NCBI GenBank assembly: GCA_043228905.1
Contig: JBHGNT010000001.1
Span: 21,824,001 to 21,888,000, forward strand
DNA length: 64,000 nucleotides
DNA from: Azolla caroliniana
Lineage: Eukaryota > Polypodiophyta
Direction: 5' to 3'
A model generated the notes under the pieces. That model was not told where the DNA came from. It made no database searches and saw nothing but the letters and a program-made list of their open reading frames with translations. The position numbers were made by a program, and so were the translations under genes. Every line of letters starts with the position of its first letter. The stretch's first letter is position 1. This document shows, in pieces, positions 30,701 to 41,892 of this stretch.

Positions 30701-33114
30701 GCCAACTGGATCAATACTTGTACACCATGAAGGCACCAGATGGCACCAGATGGCAGCCTGATTATCTTGGTTTTGTATGTTAATGACATGCTGATTGCGT
30801 GCAGGGATACTTATGTCTTGGATTCACTTCATCACAGCTTTGATATGAAGTACCTTGATGATGCAACTCACATTCTGATGATGAGAAGGTTGAAATAGCC
30901 AAGATTCCATGCGCTTTAGCTGTTGGTAGTTTTATGTATGCTATGGTGCTACAATCCTGACATTGTTTTTCCAGTGGGAGTGGTTAGCAGGTACATGGCA
31001 AACCCTGGCAAAAACAATTAGGAAGCAGTGAGATACCGCATAGGCACAAAGGATTTGTGCATCTGCTTTGGAAAGGAAACGGCATCTGCTGTTGCCTTTA
31101 TGGATGCAGACTACGCTGATCATCTGGACTACAGAAAGTTCACTTCTAGGTATGTTTTTACCTTCACAGGAGAAGCAGCCCAGTAGATCTCCAGGCTACA
31201 GAAGTGTGTTGCATTATCTACTACAGAGGAAGAGTATGTGGCTGACACTGAGGTATGAGAGGAGGGTTTATAGATTTCACGTCTGGTGGGAGGTCTTGGC
31301 ATTACAGATTTGCCTGTTTTTCATTGTGACAGTCAAAGTGCTATCATGATAGCACCGAATCCATTCTTTCATGCATAGACAAAGTACATAGAGATGAAGA
31401 ATCATTTTATCAGATATGTATTTGACAGCAAGAGCATTGAGCTTGTCCAAATGCATTGCGACAGTCAAAGTGCTATCATGCTAGCACCGAATCCTTTCTT
31501 TCATGCATAGACAAAGTACATACAGGTAAAGTATCATTTTATCAGATATGTACTTGACAGCAAGAGCATTGAGCTTGTCCATGTGCATACAGATGCTAGC
31601 ACCGAATCCTTTCTTTCATGCATAGACAAAGTACATACAGGTAAAGTATCATTTTATCAGATATGTACTTGACAGCAAGAGCATTGAGCTTGTCCATGTG
31701 CATACAGATGCTAGCACCGAATCCTTTCTTTCATGCATAGACAAAGTACATACAGGTGAAGTATCATTTTATCAGATATGTACTTGACAGCAAGAGCATT
31801 GAGCTTGTCCATGTGCATACAGATGCTAGCACCGAATCCTTTCTTTCATGCATAGACAAAGTACATACAGGTGAAGTATCATTTTATCAGATATGTACTT
31901 GACAGCAAGAGCATTGAGCTTGTCCAAGTGCATACAGATGCTAGCACCGAATCCTTTCTTTCATGCATAGACAAAGTACATACAGGTGAAGTATCATTTA
32001 ATCAGATATGTACTTGACAGCAAGAGCATTGAGCTTGTCCTGCAGATCTTCTCAGGAAGGTTCTTCCAGCAGAGCGGTTAGCTCATTGCCAAGAAATGAT
32101 GGGGGTTGGATACTTACATTTAGCTGATCCTTTCTCCTCTCAAGGCACATTGCCTTTAGGTGGGAGGATCTCCTTTTATTCATGCACAGGTGTGAACGCA
32201 CCCTGAACACACTTTAACTTTCATATATATCTGTCTAAAAACCTGAAGTGGTATACACTCTACTATACCCAGAAACACGGTGTAATTCTCCCTCTCTACC
32301 TCTCTACATCTTACCCTCTGCTGTTGCTCAAATTTTTCTTTTTGCCTGATATTCCATCGCCTCACTTCACTATTGTGCTCGCAAATCAATAAGCAACTCA
32401 GACTTACCTCCAATGAACTAGAGATTAAGGCAGGACAAGCACTTTGCATATCTAGCACTGAAAGATTCTATAAATTATGTGCAGCAGATCGAAAGCAAGG
32501 AACATTATGTGTGTAGGTGCCCAGCCTTCAACCAGATTAGAAAGAAAAAAGTTTGCTACCCTCTACATGAACCATCACCATTTGACAAATGATGGAGAAG
32601 ACTGGCCCACGACAATTTAGCCAAATGTTGGTCGATCTTTAAAAGCATAAGCAACCAACCCTTACATTAGTTTGCAGGATGCACCGACAATCACATATCA
32701 TTGATTTCTTCCTTAACACTTTACCTCCCTTAATAATATGCTAGGGAGTCACCATAGAGTGAGCAGAGGAATGCCGACAACACAGGAGACGAGTACATGG
32801 ATATAAGATACATGGGTAAAAACCATCACCATGTCCAATCCGCACGAGGATACCTAGATGCACTTATTAAACTTCATCATAGCTTCTTTTCACCACACTA
32901 ACCAACCTTGCATACAAAGTCGAGTCACCATCTCATACATAATAGCTATGCACCTCATGCTTGTAAACCATCTCAAAAATCATTCCACCACATGTATTCA
33001 GATGATAACCATGGAGCTTTTATTTTGGTTTTAGTATAGATGACATGAATGCACCCAAGTTTGTAATCACAATTTGTCTCATAGGCCAGTTTTGGTCTCT
33101 AGTAGGCATTAATG

Positions 33115-33147
<33 letters not shown>

Positions 33148-35196
33148 CTCTAACATATATCTAATCACACTAATTTGGTTAAAATAGCGAGTATTTTCCT
33201 GAAGCCTTAACACATGAATACCTCAATGTAGCAAAAAAACACACAATTTTTTTAAAGGAAACAATACTAAACTTAGCCTAATATAAAATCGTGCAACTAC
33301 AAAGTTGACCTTCAATCTTCAGTAGTTAGATTACAAGGAGCAATTGCAAAGTAAGAGATAGAGTAAAAGAGCTCTAGTTTCAAAGTGGAGAAGTGAAGAA
33401 GAACCTCAAAAGAACATGAAAAGTAACCTTTATAATCTTTTAGATTCTTTAGGCCCTTTCAAACTATAGTGGAGACAAGGTATTTGTCTCTTTCGCCTTG
33501 GTTCTTGTCCCCTCTTTCTTTTATCTTTGTTTGTCCCGGTCCTATAAATGTCAATGTCAACATCGTCGGAAAGGCATGAGAAGTGAAACATACGAAAAAT
33601 ACTTCGCAGAAGTAAGCATATGAGATCCATGAATCTAAACATATGACATAACATTTCTCATCCATTTTTCTAGGTCTGAAGTTAGTTTTCTTCTGTTTTT
33701 GCCATTTATGATTTGTTCCTTCCCAAGTATTGAGTTGTATTTACATCTTTAGCATTACCTAAAGAAATTACACTGAAGCTAAGCATAGAAACTTTGTATA
33801 GAATGTAAAAGATTATAGAATCCCTTGCTTGCTTATAAGCATGCATTAGCTTTGCACATTCAATTATTCAACGAATTTCCATTCTCTCCAGAATCGAACC
33901 CTAATTCTCCGTCACCCATCATCACCATGGTAGGCCTCTATCTTACCATCGAAAGTTGATAGGGCAGAAATTTGAATGAAGCATCGCCGGCACAAAGTCC
34001 ATGCGATTCGGGAAGTTATCATGATTCACCACAATACCGGGCAAGCCCGCATCCGCCTTTTATCTAATAAATGTGTCCCTTCCAGAAGACAGGAGTTGGT
34101 GCGTATTAGCTCTAGAATTACTACAGTTATCCGAGTAGCAAGGTACCATCAAAGAAACTATAACTGATTTAATGAGCCATTCGCAGTTTCACAGTGCCAC
34201 CAAATGAACCAAAGAGTGACATCTATTGGTTGGTGCACCTATGTATGTCCAGGATCGAACCTTATTCCAAATGCACTACATTGAACATTTCAAAAGAAAC
34301 TTTCGAAGCATTAATTCCTGGGCAAGGTTAGATGGGATGGAACGGAGGCAGCCATCCATAGTCCCAAGCCTCTTTTTTTATAGGGTTATTGTGATATACC
34401 AAAAGATAAGAGAGAGATAGACTCACCCTATTAGCACAGCTTCTTTAGATTGTAAGAAATCCATGAAAGCCATCGTGGCAGATGAAGAGAAACCAATAGA
34501 GTACGGATTAATAGGAAGAGAAGACACCATATCATCGCTGTCACTGCTCATAATATTTGACGGCCATACAAAATCTGAAGGAAGTTTAACACGAGAAGTG
34601 AGGCCAAAACCAGGGCGATCGAAGGCCAATACAGGAGATCTAAATATGCTGGAGAGAGGTTTTAACACTCTCTCAAAAGAGAACAACGAACCCCCAAAGC
34701 CATGGAGAAGAATCACAGCAGGAAGAGCTAAATTCTGCTTTTCTTCACATAACGTTTCTTCTTCTTTCCCTTCTGTTACATTGAATTTTCTTTCTTCAAC
34801 TTCTTCTACTTCTTTAGTTTCTGGTACTTTGCTTTCTTCTTCTTTTTCCGTTCTTTCACCATAGCTGGCATTTGGTCGAGCGATCTTATAATGAATCTGA
34901 ACTCCATGGAGTTCTGCAAAGCGACTATCTGCATCAGCAAGAAGCCATGGATCTGAAAGTTCATCCTGATCGACGCCTGCAATTTGACATCTCTTCCTTG
35001 ATCCTTTTCTTGGCAGATCTCCAAAATGCTGCGACTCCGGGGTATCTGAGGAGGTCGAGAACGAAGACGAAGACGAAGATGAAGACGCAGGGATCTTAGA
35101 AAGTGTGCGTATCTTAAGGGAAGGCCTGCGAGAGAAGGAAGGAGTGATGGAAATTGAAATGGCGATGGAGGAGGAGGAGGTTGCTAACATGGCCAT
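27488..35196 (-). CDS. Alpha/beta hydrolase, probably chloroplast-targeted (5 exons)
   Basis: The only host gene. Exons on the minus strand: 35196-34427, 29824-29335, 29250-29152, 27911-27806, 27711-27488. All introns are GT-AG and phases join to 562 codons. Residues 1-40 are rich in Ser, Ala and Arg, like a chloroplast transit peptide. The oxyanion motif HGFGG is at 165-169, the nucleophile elbow G-H-S-A-G at 257-261 is rebuilt across intron 1 (Ser259), the acid lies in GDND (Asp497), and the base in CGHLPFEE (His525). VGHSAGC, APERIAAMILVGPA and CPVLVIAGD follow plant alpha/beta hydrolases like Arabidopsis At1g52750, compared from memory. Substrate unknown. The start at 35196 was chosen because the transit peptide begins there; the frame stays open upstream. 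The cap region holds an internal repeat (WEKIVWAFNNI at 313, WEKILWVFNGI at 379). Confidence 0.9.
27806..27911 (-). CDS. Hydrolase exon 4
   Basis: 106 bp from acceptor TTTCAG to donor GTATTT. It encodes ALKCKNWEYGLLEY to NVLCP and ends in phase 1. The CP-V junction with exon 5 rebuilds the strand before the catalytic Asp. Confidence 0.85.
27912..29151 (-). other. Hydrolase intron 3
   Basis: 1240 bp of AT-rich sequence. A GATTGG/TTGGTGATTG-rich stretch lies at 28860-29010. No gene or element was recognised. Confidence 0.6.
29152..29250 (-). CDS. Hydrolase exon 3
   Basis: 99 bp, 33 codons, phase 0 at both ends: IRVAVDKLS to VISGYTK. The acceptor is CCACAG and the donor GTTTGT, a weaker site. 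The family motif GYTK continues into exon 4. Confidence 0.85.
29335..29824 (-). CDS. Hydrolase exon 2
   Basis: 490 bp between acceptor TTGCAG and donor GTAAGA. It begins with the C that completes Gly257, then HSAGC with the catalytic Ser, and carries the long helical cap with the WEK-I-W-FN repeats. Confidence 0.9.
30600..32110 (+). pseudogene. Copia RT/RNase H remnant in intron 1
   Basis: Plus strand, antisense to the host gene. Broken readings give SLCGLKHEPRKWYYKF, then LVLYVNDMLIACRD (RT motif C with YVND in place of YVDD), GSFMYAMV, FPVGVVSRYMANPG, AFMDADYADHLDYRKFTSRY, ALSTTEEEYVADTE, and CDSQSAIM with the TKYIEM..HFIRYV block. The C-terminal RKVLPAERLAHCQEMMGV follows the tandem array. 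No LTRs and no gag or integrase were found, so it is an old fragment, from a lineage different from CopA to CopE. Confidence 0.8.
31349..32040 (+). repeat. 115-bp tandem array derived from RNase H
   Basis: CTAGCACCGAATCC starts at 31481, 31596, 31711, 31826 and 31941, an exact 115-bp step, with a longer diverged first copy at 31349 (132 bp). Each unit spans the C-terminal RNase H block (FFHA..TKYIxVKYHFIRYVLDSKSIELVHVHTDA). The last unit is cut 15 bp short. The 115-bp length is not a multiple of three, so no continuous protein is possible. Confidence 0.95.
33884..34195 (-). rRNA. 18S rRNA fragment (partial, intronic)
   Basis: The minus strand contains CTGTGAAACTGCGAATGGC, GCTCATTAAATCAGTTATAG, TAGAGCTAATACGC and the region through ATTAGGGTTCGATTCTGGAG. 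This is the 5' part of plant 18S rRNA, from about position 80 to about 400 by recall. Small indels and substitutions show it is a dead insert. Orientation is the same as the host transcript. Confidence 0.9.
34427..35196 (-). CDS. Hydrolase exon 1
   Basis: 770 bp from ATG 35196 to donor GTGAGT at 34426. It encodes the transit peptide, a charged Glu/Lys-rich stretch near residues 110-145, the HGFGG loop and DRPGFGLTSR. It ends in phase 2, after GG of the Gly257 codon. Confidence 0.9.
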
Positions 35197-38040
35197 TAGT
35201 TTTTGGACACATACAACATACATGTATGAATGAATGAATGAATGTATGGTATGTACATATTTGCATAAATTATAAAATAAAAGCCTTAAGTTAATTGTTT
35301 GTAACGAAGGAGGGGTTTTAGAAGTTCTTCGGTACATTTGTTGGGCCCAAACAAAGAGGACAAAAAATCCCCACCCATGAGGAAGACCAATCCTCGCCTT
35401 CATTCAAATGCCCAAAATGTTAGAATCCTCGTGAGCTTTGTCTCCCGAACCAAACCAAACGTGTTGATATAGGTTTGCTAATCAAGCTCACTCATAATTG
35501 TAAACCCACTCACTCACATGGACCTATGGGGTTTGTAACTAGGAATCGGCATCGGCTTAGCTCAAGCCTTGAACCGAATCATTAAACCGTTTTTAAATTG
35601 TTTTTGGCGGTTTAGTGGTTCGGTTCAGGTTTTAGCTTCCTTAACCAATTTGAGTTCGGTATGGGATGGCTCATGTCAAACTGAACCATTTTGGGCTAAA
35701 CCAATTCCCAAAACGGTTAAGGGTTAATCGGTTTGCATAAACCAATATAGGCTTAACCAGTTTAATCGTTATAGGCTTAATCGGTTTAACCAATTTAGGA
35801 GTTGGTTCAATTCAAGTTTGAAAACTCCCAAACCGGTTAAGGCTTAACCAGTTTGGTTTGGACTAGGCCAAACAAGTTAAGCCAAAACTGAATCGTTGGT
35901 TTAGCAGCTATAGGGGTGTGGAGACTGGCCTATAAAGTTTATCATGTAGCTCGCAGATGTTGCAAATATAGGTATGTGGCAGTAGTTCACTTGCGAAAGT
36001 TCATAATGGTGAACTTCAATAGGTCTATACGTAACCCACCACACACGTGCATGTAGATATATAAAACCTCATATTATTGAGTGAGCTTCTTTCGCACATG
36101 CCATACATACCATTTTGATTGGTTTCACTTACCCCATTAGTTTGTTTTTTAATCGTTGCTTGATAAATGTTGGGAGATAGCTTTGAATCGAATAAATCAA
36201 TTCTATACATATCTTCTAGGAACCACTTGGCAATTGTAGATTTGCTTTGTGTAATGTTATGCACACATAGATCACTAATATTTACATAATTGAAGGTATG
36301 TTCACTAATGTTAGAAAGGGACTAATGTGATTGGATAGAGGAATGATAGTGCATACACTATCATGATCTTGGCAACCAATGAATGGAGAGCCTTTTAGAA
36401 AAACACATCTATTCAAGGGGCATGTGAATAGGTATCAATATGGGGCGTAGCTACCCTCATAAAATATATACATTGGAAGGTTGCGTCTTAAGACATCGGT
36501 GGTGTGGGCTAGGCCTTCGTCACTACAATTGTGTTATCTCTTCTAAGGTATTAGTCATCCTAATATCCATCAATATGGGACATTGGTGGTAGGTTGGTTA
36601 TATCTTGATCATAACTTAGGGTGATTGGGTGGAACAAGTTCATCTATCCAATCTATTTACCTTTATATTTACTTTAATTTGGTCTATTGTTTAGCAATAG
36701 ATGCTTAACATTGGCATCTAAGCATTTACTAACAATTTTTTTTGATGTTATTTTGATGTTTTTGTGTGAGCGATGGGGATCTAATATGGCTCGTCATGCT
36801 CTTCTCAGGATCAAAACAACATTCCAAACCCGATATTTTTATTTCTTCATCTCTCTCTTCTTTTCTATGATGCCTTATTTTGATCGAATAAAAATTGGTA
36901 TTATGATTTCTTTTCTTTCTTTATTCCTTATGTTGGTATGACATGTTTTGTCAGTGTGAGATTCTACCAACAATAATAATTATCATTGTGCATGGGGTCA
37001 AGCGTGTTTGCACTAATCACACATGCTCAACTCATGACCCTTTTTGCATATTGTGTTGTCTCTCCCTCTATTGAGCCATCTCTTGGCCAATTCTATGGCA
37101 TGCAGTGATCTTGATGAGGTGCATGTCGACTACCCTAGGGCTTCTTACCTTAGGGCATGCTTAATGTTTCACAAACACCTATTTGGTTATTATTATTATT
37201 ATTTTCTAATTACACTATTTGTCTTCACACTTTCTTCAAAATTTCATCTAATTTCCTTCTACCCATCCATACTTAAGTCTCTTTTTTACCCTTAATTTCA
37301 ACATCATTTAGTTCCCATAGCCGAAATGGTGAAAGCTTCTGCAACAAAAGCTACTAAGCTTCTTTACATGCTGTCAAAGTGTGAGGGTTCAATCTAATCC
37401 TCTACAGCTGACATCCGTTGTGACACAAAGTCAAGAAGCTGCCAACAAACCGTTTGTCACTGAACCGTTAAATTTTTTTGAAACATGGACCAAACCGAAC
37501 TGAACCACGAAACCGTTAAACCGAACCGTTAAACATTTTTCAAACCATTAAACCATTAAACCGTAAAAACCGTGGTTTCGTGGTTTGCTTTCGGTTTTCA
37601 ACATAGGTCAAATTTTTAAAAATTTTAAGATGTTCCTAAAATGTGAGAATAATGTCTAAAAATGAAAAGATTGTTTAAAACCAATTTTTAAATTTTTTTA
37701 AAATAATAACTATTAAATCGTTTAAACCATGGTTTTTTACTGTTGAAACCGAATAGAAACCGAACCGAACCGTTAATACAAACCTAAACCTAAACCAAAC
37801 TGTTGAAACCGTTAAGCTGTTAAACCGCGGTTTCGCGGTTCGGTTCAGTTCAAACTGAACCGTTGCCGATTGTTAGTGGCGATCATGTGTGCCTATGAGG
37901 CGGCGAACATACATGTATCCAAACCATGCTATATAGACATGTATTTGAGTATTGATGAACCATTCTGGTTCAACGCTAGTCTCCAGCATATTCTTGTAAA
38001 CCTTGCTCTCGTTATTAATACATTATCAAATTCTTACCCA

Positions 38041-38074
<34 letters not shown>

Positions 38075-38222
38075 AACGACTCTTTTTGCCGTTGTCGTTG
38101 CCGTCTACTACCATCGTCACCGCCGTTGTCTGTTGTTGTTGTCGCCTGCTATTGTCGTCGTCGTCTGCAGCCGCCATCGCCTGTTGTCGTCGTTGTTGTC
38201 GTTGTCGTTTAGTCCTTAACCG
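35197..38222. other. Upstream flank of the hydrolase gene, AT-rich
   Basis: A TATA-like TTATAATT lies about 75 bp upstream of the ATG, beside a (GAAT)n run at 35226-35244. Islands rich in AACCG and CGGTT motifs at about 35560-35900 and 37440-37870 resemble the ends of the hAT-like element at 24748, but I could not define termini. A (TC)n run at 38044-38071 and GTC/GTT triplet sequence to 38215 precede the LINE. Confidence 0.5.
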
Positions 38223-38644
38223 TTTAGTTAAAATAGAAAAATGGGCGAAAGAGATTGAAGCTTAAAAACAAAAAGATAAGGAAGAAAAAGAAGTGCTTAT
38301 TGCTGAAATAACAAAACTTAAAGTAGACAACACGAACCTTCAGAAACAAGTCAAGGACCTTGAGACATCTAGGGAAGATGGTGAAATATCTTCCCTAGAG
38401 GATATTAAGGACAAGATCAAAAAGGTTAAGGAAGAGGTTAAAAGCGATATGGAATTAGCAAAAACTAGGTGGGTTGATGTAATAAAACGTAATATTAAAA
38501 AGGAACTAAAGGATGAAAATATTGTAAACACTACCCTTGAGGAGGAAAAAATGCGTCAAGCTCGATGCCTAAATGTATGAGTTACTAGGCTCAAGGAAGG
38601 GGCATCTCCTGACGAAGATGCACAAACATTAGGGAAAATGTTGG
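38223..38644 (+). pseudogene. LINE ORF1, N-terminal part
   Basis: The open part encodes about 95 residues of charged coiled coil (TKLKVDNTNLQKQVKDLE, VKSDMELAKTRWVDVIKRN), then RQARCLNV, a stop, and VTRLKEGASPDEDAQ. It is interrupted at 38645 by CopC and resumes at 44893. Coiled coil followed by an RNA-binding region is the usual LINE ORF1 layout. Confidence 0.6.
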
Positions 38645-39447
38645 TGTGAATGTTAATGTGCGGAAGCGTCAGACAGAACCGGCTCAGCCGGATAGCAACA
38701 GAAAATGAGATGAAGGTTTAATGGAAAAGCTTAAAACACAGAGGAGACAGAGAGAGCAGAACAAAAAACTATATTCAGAAATTAACTCTAAAACTCTGTA
38801 CATACAACGTGCTAAACAACACTATTTATACAAGTCCATAAAGGAATGAAAGGCACTTCAATGCTCACACGTGCGATTGACACTAACTACGAGACAATTG
38901 TTGAGAGACAAGCTCAACATCGGCCGGATCGGCTGAAGAAGCCGAGGACCGGATCAGTTGGGACCGATCGGTCAGGCCGAGTGCATAAACCGGGAGGCCA
39001 TTAGGAAAGATATTCCGTGAGGAATATATTTGGGAGTTAGTGTAGGAGCTCTTAAAGAGCATTGAAGTACGGTCAGTACTTTGGTCAGTCCTTCGAGGAC
39101 TTGTATAAAAGTGTTCATGAAACACACATATGTATAGAGTAGTGAATCGAGATTTTTCGTTGAATATAGTTCTTGTGTTTTCTCTCTCTCACTCTCTCTG
39201 TCTCTCCCGCGTATACTGCGTAAGCTCAAGCTCTCCATTAAACCTGAGTTTCCTTCCTTCTGTTCGGTCTTCATACTTGTGTCCGCATGTTCCTTTTAAC
39301 AACAATGATTACCTAGTAGTCTAGGCTACTACTAGGCTTCCGGTTCCCGCTTGAATCTGGCTCTCCGATCCGACTGGTTGTTTTCGGATACCGATCTGAC
39401 GCAGGCTTCTTCAGCCAATCCATCCGGTTGAGCTTGCTCGCTCAACA
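38645..39447 (-). repeat. 3' LTR of CopC, interrupted
   Basis: It starts TGTTGAGCGAGC at 39447 right after ACTTGAGGTTGAGC..GGGGGAG. Removing the solo LTR and one ACAAT leaves 395 bp, versus 434 bp in the 5' LTR, which carries extra GGATCCGG/TATCCGG repeats. Confidence 0.85.
38899..39301 (+). repeat. Solo LTR of the CopD family
   Basis: 403 bp from TGTTGAGAGACAAGC to TTTTAACA, closely matching the CopD LTRs, with no internal sequence. Target duplication ACAAT is perfect (38894-38898 and 39302-39306). It arose by LTR-LTR recombination after insertion into CopC's 3' LTR. Confidence 0.9.
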
Positions 39448-41892
39448 CTCCCCCTCAAGCTCAACTTGAGGTCAAATCATGGTGTTAGTGTCCGCGGCAG
39501 CCGATTCTTCTACCTGGCTCCTTCTAGCGTTGCTCCGCTTCGCTCGCGTTCCTCGTCCGGTCCAGTCTTGTTTGCCGCAACCCTTCTGGTTCTGTGCACC
39601 TCGACCTCCTCGGTCGGCTTGACTGCTCAACAGGCCCATTTCAGCTCCCTCGCTACTACGACTCCGGCGCTTGTCAACCCGTCGGTTCCTTTGTGTTGGC
39701 TTCAACTTCCGCTGCGTCTGTGTTCGCTTGGCCTTTAGTTGATCCAGTTTCACCGAATCTTGAATCGAATCGGTTTCCTTCGGTTCGTTCTAGCTCTTGT
39801 CTGAGTCGGTGTTCTCCAACTCATCTTCCGGTTTTAGGCCCTTCACCACACCGGGCCACGTCCGGGTCTTGGCCGTTTTCTTCCGGTCGGCTTTGTCCTT
39901 CTTGACTCTGCCGCCGTTGCCGCTTGTTTCGACCTTTTCGGATGTGCCGACTCCTTTGGTTGGCTCGACTTCCTTTTTCCTCTTGTCTCCCCCTTTGTTG
40001 GTTCTTTCTTCCTCTCCGGCTCCTTGTCCGGTGACATCCGTTCCCTTTCCTTTTCTCCCCCTCAAGTGTGGCACGTCAAGATGCTGAACACCAAGCATTT
40101 CGGTGAAGTGTTGCAACTTGTCCGATCCGAGCGGTTTGGTGAAGATGTCCGCAATTTGCCGATCCGTCTGAACATACCGAAGTTCTATTTCACAGCTCAA
40201 AACCCGCTCACGCACAAAGTGATAATGGACTTCTATGTGCTTCGTTTGAACATGGAACACGGGGTTCTTGGCAAGCTGAATGCTAGTCATGTTGTCACAA
40301 TAGATCAGGATCGGGGTCAGGACCTCAATCTGCAGGTCTTGCAGCAGTTGCCGAAGCCAGATGGCTTCATAGGTGGCATTGGTAGCGCCCCGATATTTAG
40401 CCTCAGTGCTCGATAGAGCCACTGTTGGCTGCTTTTTGGTGCTCCACGCAACAATCGCGCTACCCAGAGAAAACATGTAACCGGAGGTGGATCGGCGATC
40501 CGATGCATTATCAGCCCAGTCGGCATCAGTATATCCGACTAGCTTCCCAGCTATACCGTGTCGGTAAAACAATACCCGGTCCTTCATGCCGCTCACATAC
40601 TGGAGTATCCGGTGTGCGCACTGAAGGTGCTCAACGGTCAGCTTCTGCATGAACTGGCTGATCACTCCGACTGGGTAACTGAGGTCGGGTCAAGTGATTG
40701 TCAAGTATATCAGGCTTCTGACGATTTGTTGGAACTGTTTCTCATCGCAGGCCGGTCCGGAGTTGGGACAAAGCTTCTGGTTACGGTCTAGGGGTGTGGA
40801 GACAGGTCGGCATTCCGGCATACCGAACTTGTACAACATATTCAACACATAGTGTTGTTGTGAGAGCAATATGTCGTCGGGGGTTCGGATCACCTCGATC
40901 CCAAGAAAATAAAGAAGGTCCCCCAAGTCCTTCATTTCAAATGCGTTCGATAGTTGGGACTTTACTCGACCGATTTCATTGAGTCCGGGTTTGGTGATGA
41001 CTAAATCATCAACATAAAGTGGGATGTAAACCGAACCATCTGGATCTTGCCGGATGAACAACGACGAGTCGGATTTAGAGGTGACAAACCCCATCTTACG
41101 CAACCAATGCGTGATCTTTGCATTCCAAGCTTGGGGGGCTTGTTTCAGACCGTGAAGCGACTTCTTGAGTCGGCACACCGCCGACTTGTTCATCTCCGGC
41201 TGAAAACCAGGAGGTTGGATCATATAGACCCGTTCTTCAAGGTCACCTTGAAGAAACACATTCTTCACGTCCATCTGGTGAAGATGCCACCCCCTTGCCG
41301 CAACAACCACCACTACCACACGAATCGTTGTCATCTTCGCTACTGGGGCGAAGGTCTCGTCGTAATCGATTCCCTGGGTCTGTGCGTATCCCTTTGCCAC
41401 TAACCGGGCCTTGTACCGGTTAACCGAACCGTCGCCATTGTATTTTACCTTGTACACCCATTTGCAACCGATCGGTTTACTGTGTCGGGGAGGGTCAACG
41501 AGGTTCCATGTGTCGTTGGCATCTAGTGCCCGCATTTCTTCCTCCATAGTGGCATGCCAATTTGTGTCCTTTGCCACTTCTGCGTAGCTCTCCGGCTCAC
41601 GCACTTCCTCCACCTTAGTCATGAACGCATAATGATGCACCATGTACTCATTGGACCCATACCGCGTAACGGGGTTCTTCAGGTGGGAAGACCGACGTAA
41701 CTTGGTATTACCTAGTTTGGGGCCCTTCTTGGCTAGGTCGGACTTCGTTCTCGAAGATCCGCCTTCATCCTTTCTGTAGTCGGATTCGCTCCGATCCGAC
41801 TCAACGTTGCCGGTTTCATATTCCAACATCTTCTTCTTCCCCTTCTCTTTGCGTGTGAACCGTCTCCTCGGTTCCTTGCGCGGGGAGAGCAT
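39448..41892 (-). pseudogene. CopC RT, RNase H and C-terminal extension
   Basis: One frame throughout. [20 protein letters not shown]-like block, [58 protein letters not shown] near 41010. A TGA at 40690-40692 replaces the CGA arginine seen in CopA and CopD. RNase H: YTDADWADNASDRRSTSGY, ALSSTEAKY, YCDNMTSIQLAKN. After HLDVPHLRGR comes a basic extension of about 205 codons with two stops (39790, 39469). It ends VELEGEC-stop, the last two codons lying in the 3' LTR. Confidence 0.85.

Larger units (their letters stand above)
29825..34426 (-). other. Hydrolase intron 1, loaded with foreign sequence
   Basis: A 4602-bp intron. From right to left it holds 18S rRNA sequence (33884-34195), AT-rich DNA with a (TTTC)n run near 33123-33146, and a copia remnant with a tandem array (30600-32110). 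Further left an exon-like minus-strand reading (MELHDFTPDDE followed by GTTAAC near 30180) has no family I recognise. Confidence 0.8.

Noticed and set aside
31349-32040. CRISPR-like or satellite array with spacers
   Set aside because: Units are contiguous 115-bp copies of RNase H sequence without unique spacers, in a plant intron.
29825-34426. A missing hydrolase exon inside intron 1
   Set aside because: Exons 1 and 2 join exactly at G-H-S-A-G, so no extra exon is needed there.
34423-35403. Hydrolase start at the upstream Met at 35403
   Set aside because: The frame is open, but residues before the Met at 35196 look like untranslated sequence. A transit-peptide-like N-terminus begins at 35196.
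38003-38212. Reading with poly-Ser, poly-Val and Leu-Ser runs
   Set aside because: Comes from (TC)n and GTC/GTT triplet repeats. No protein family is visible.
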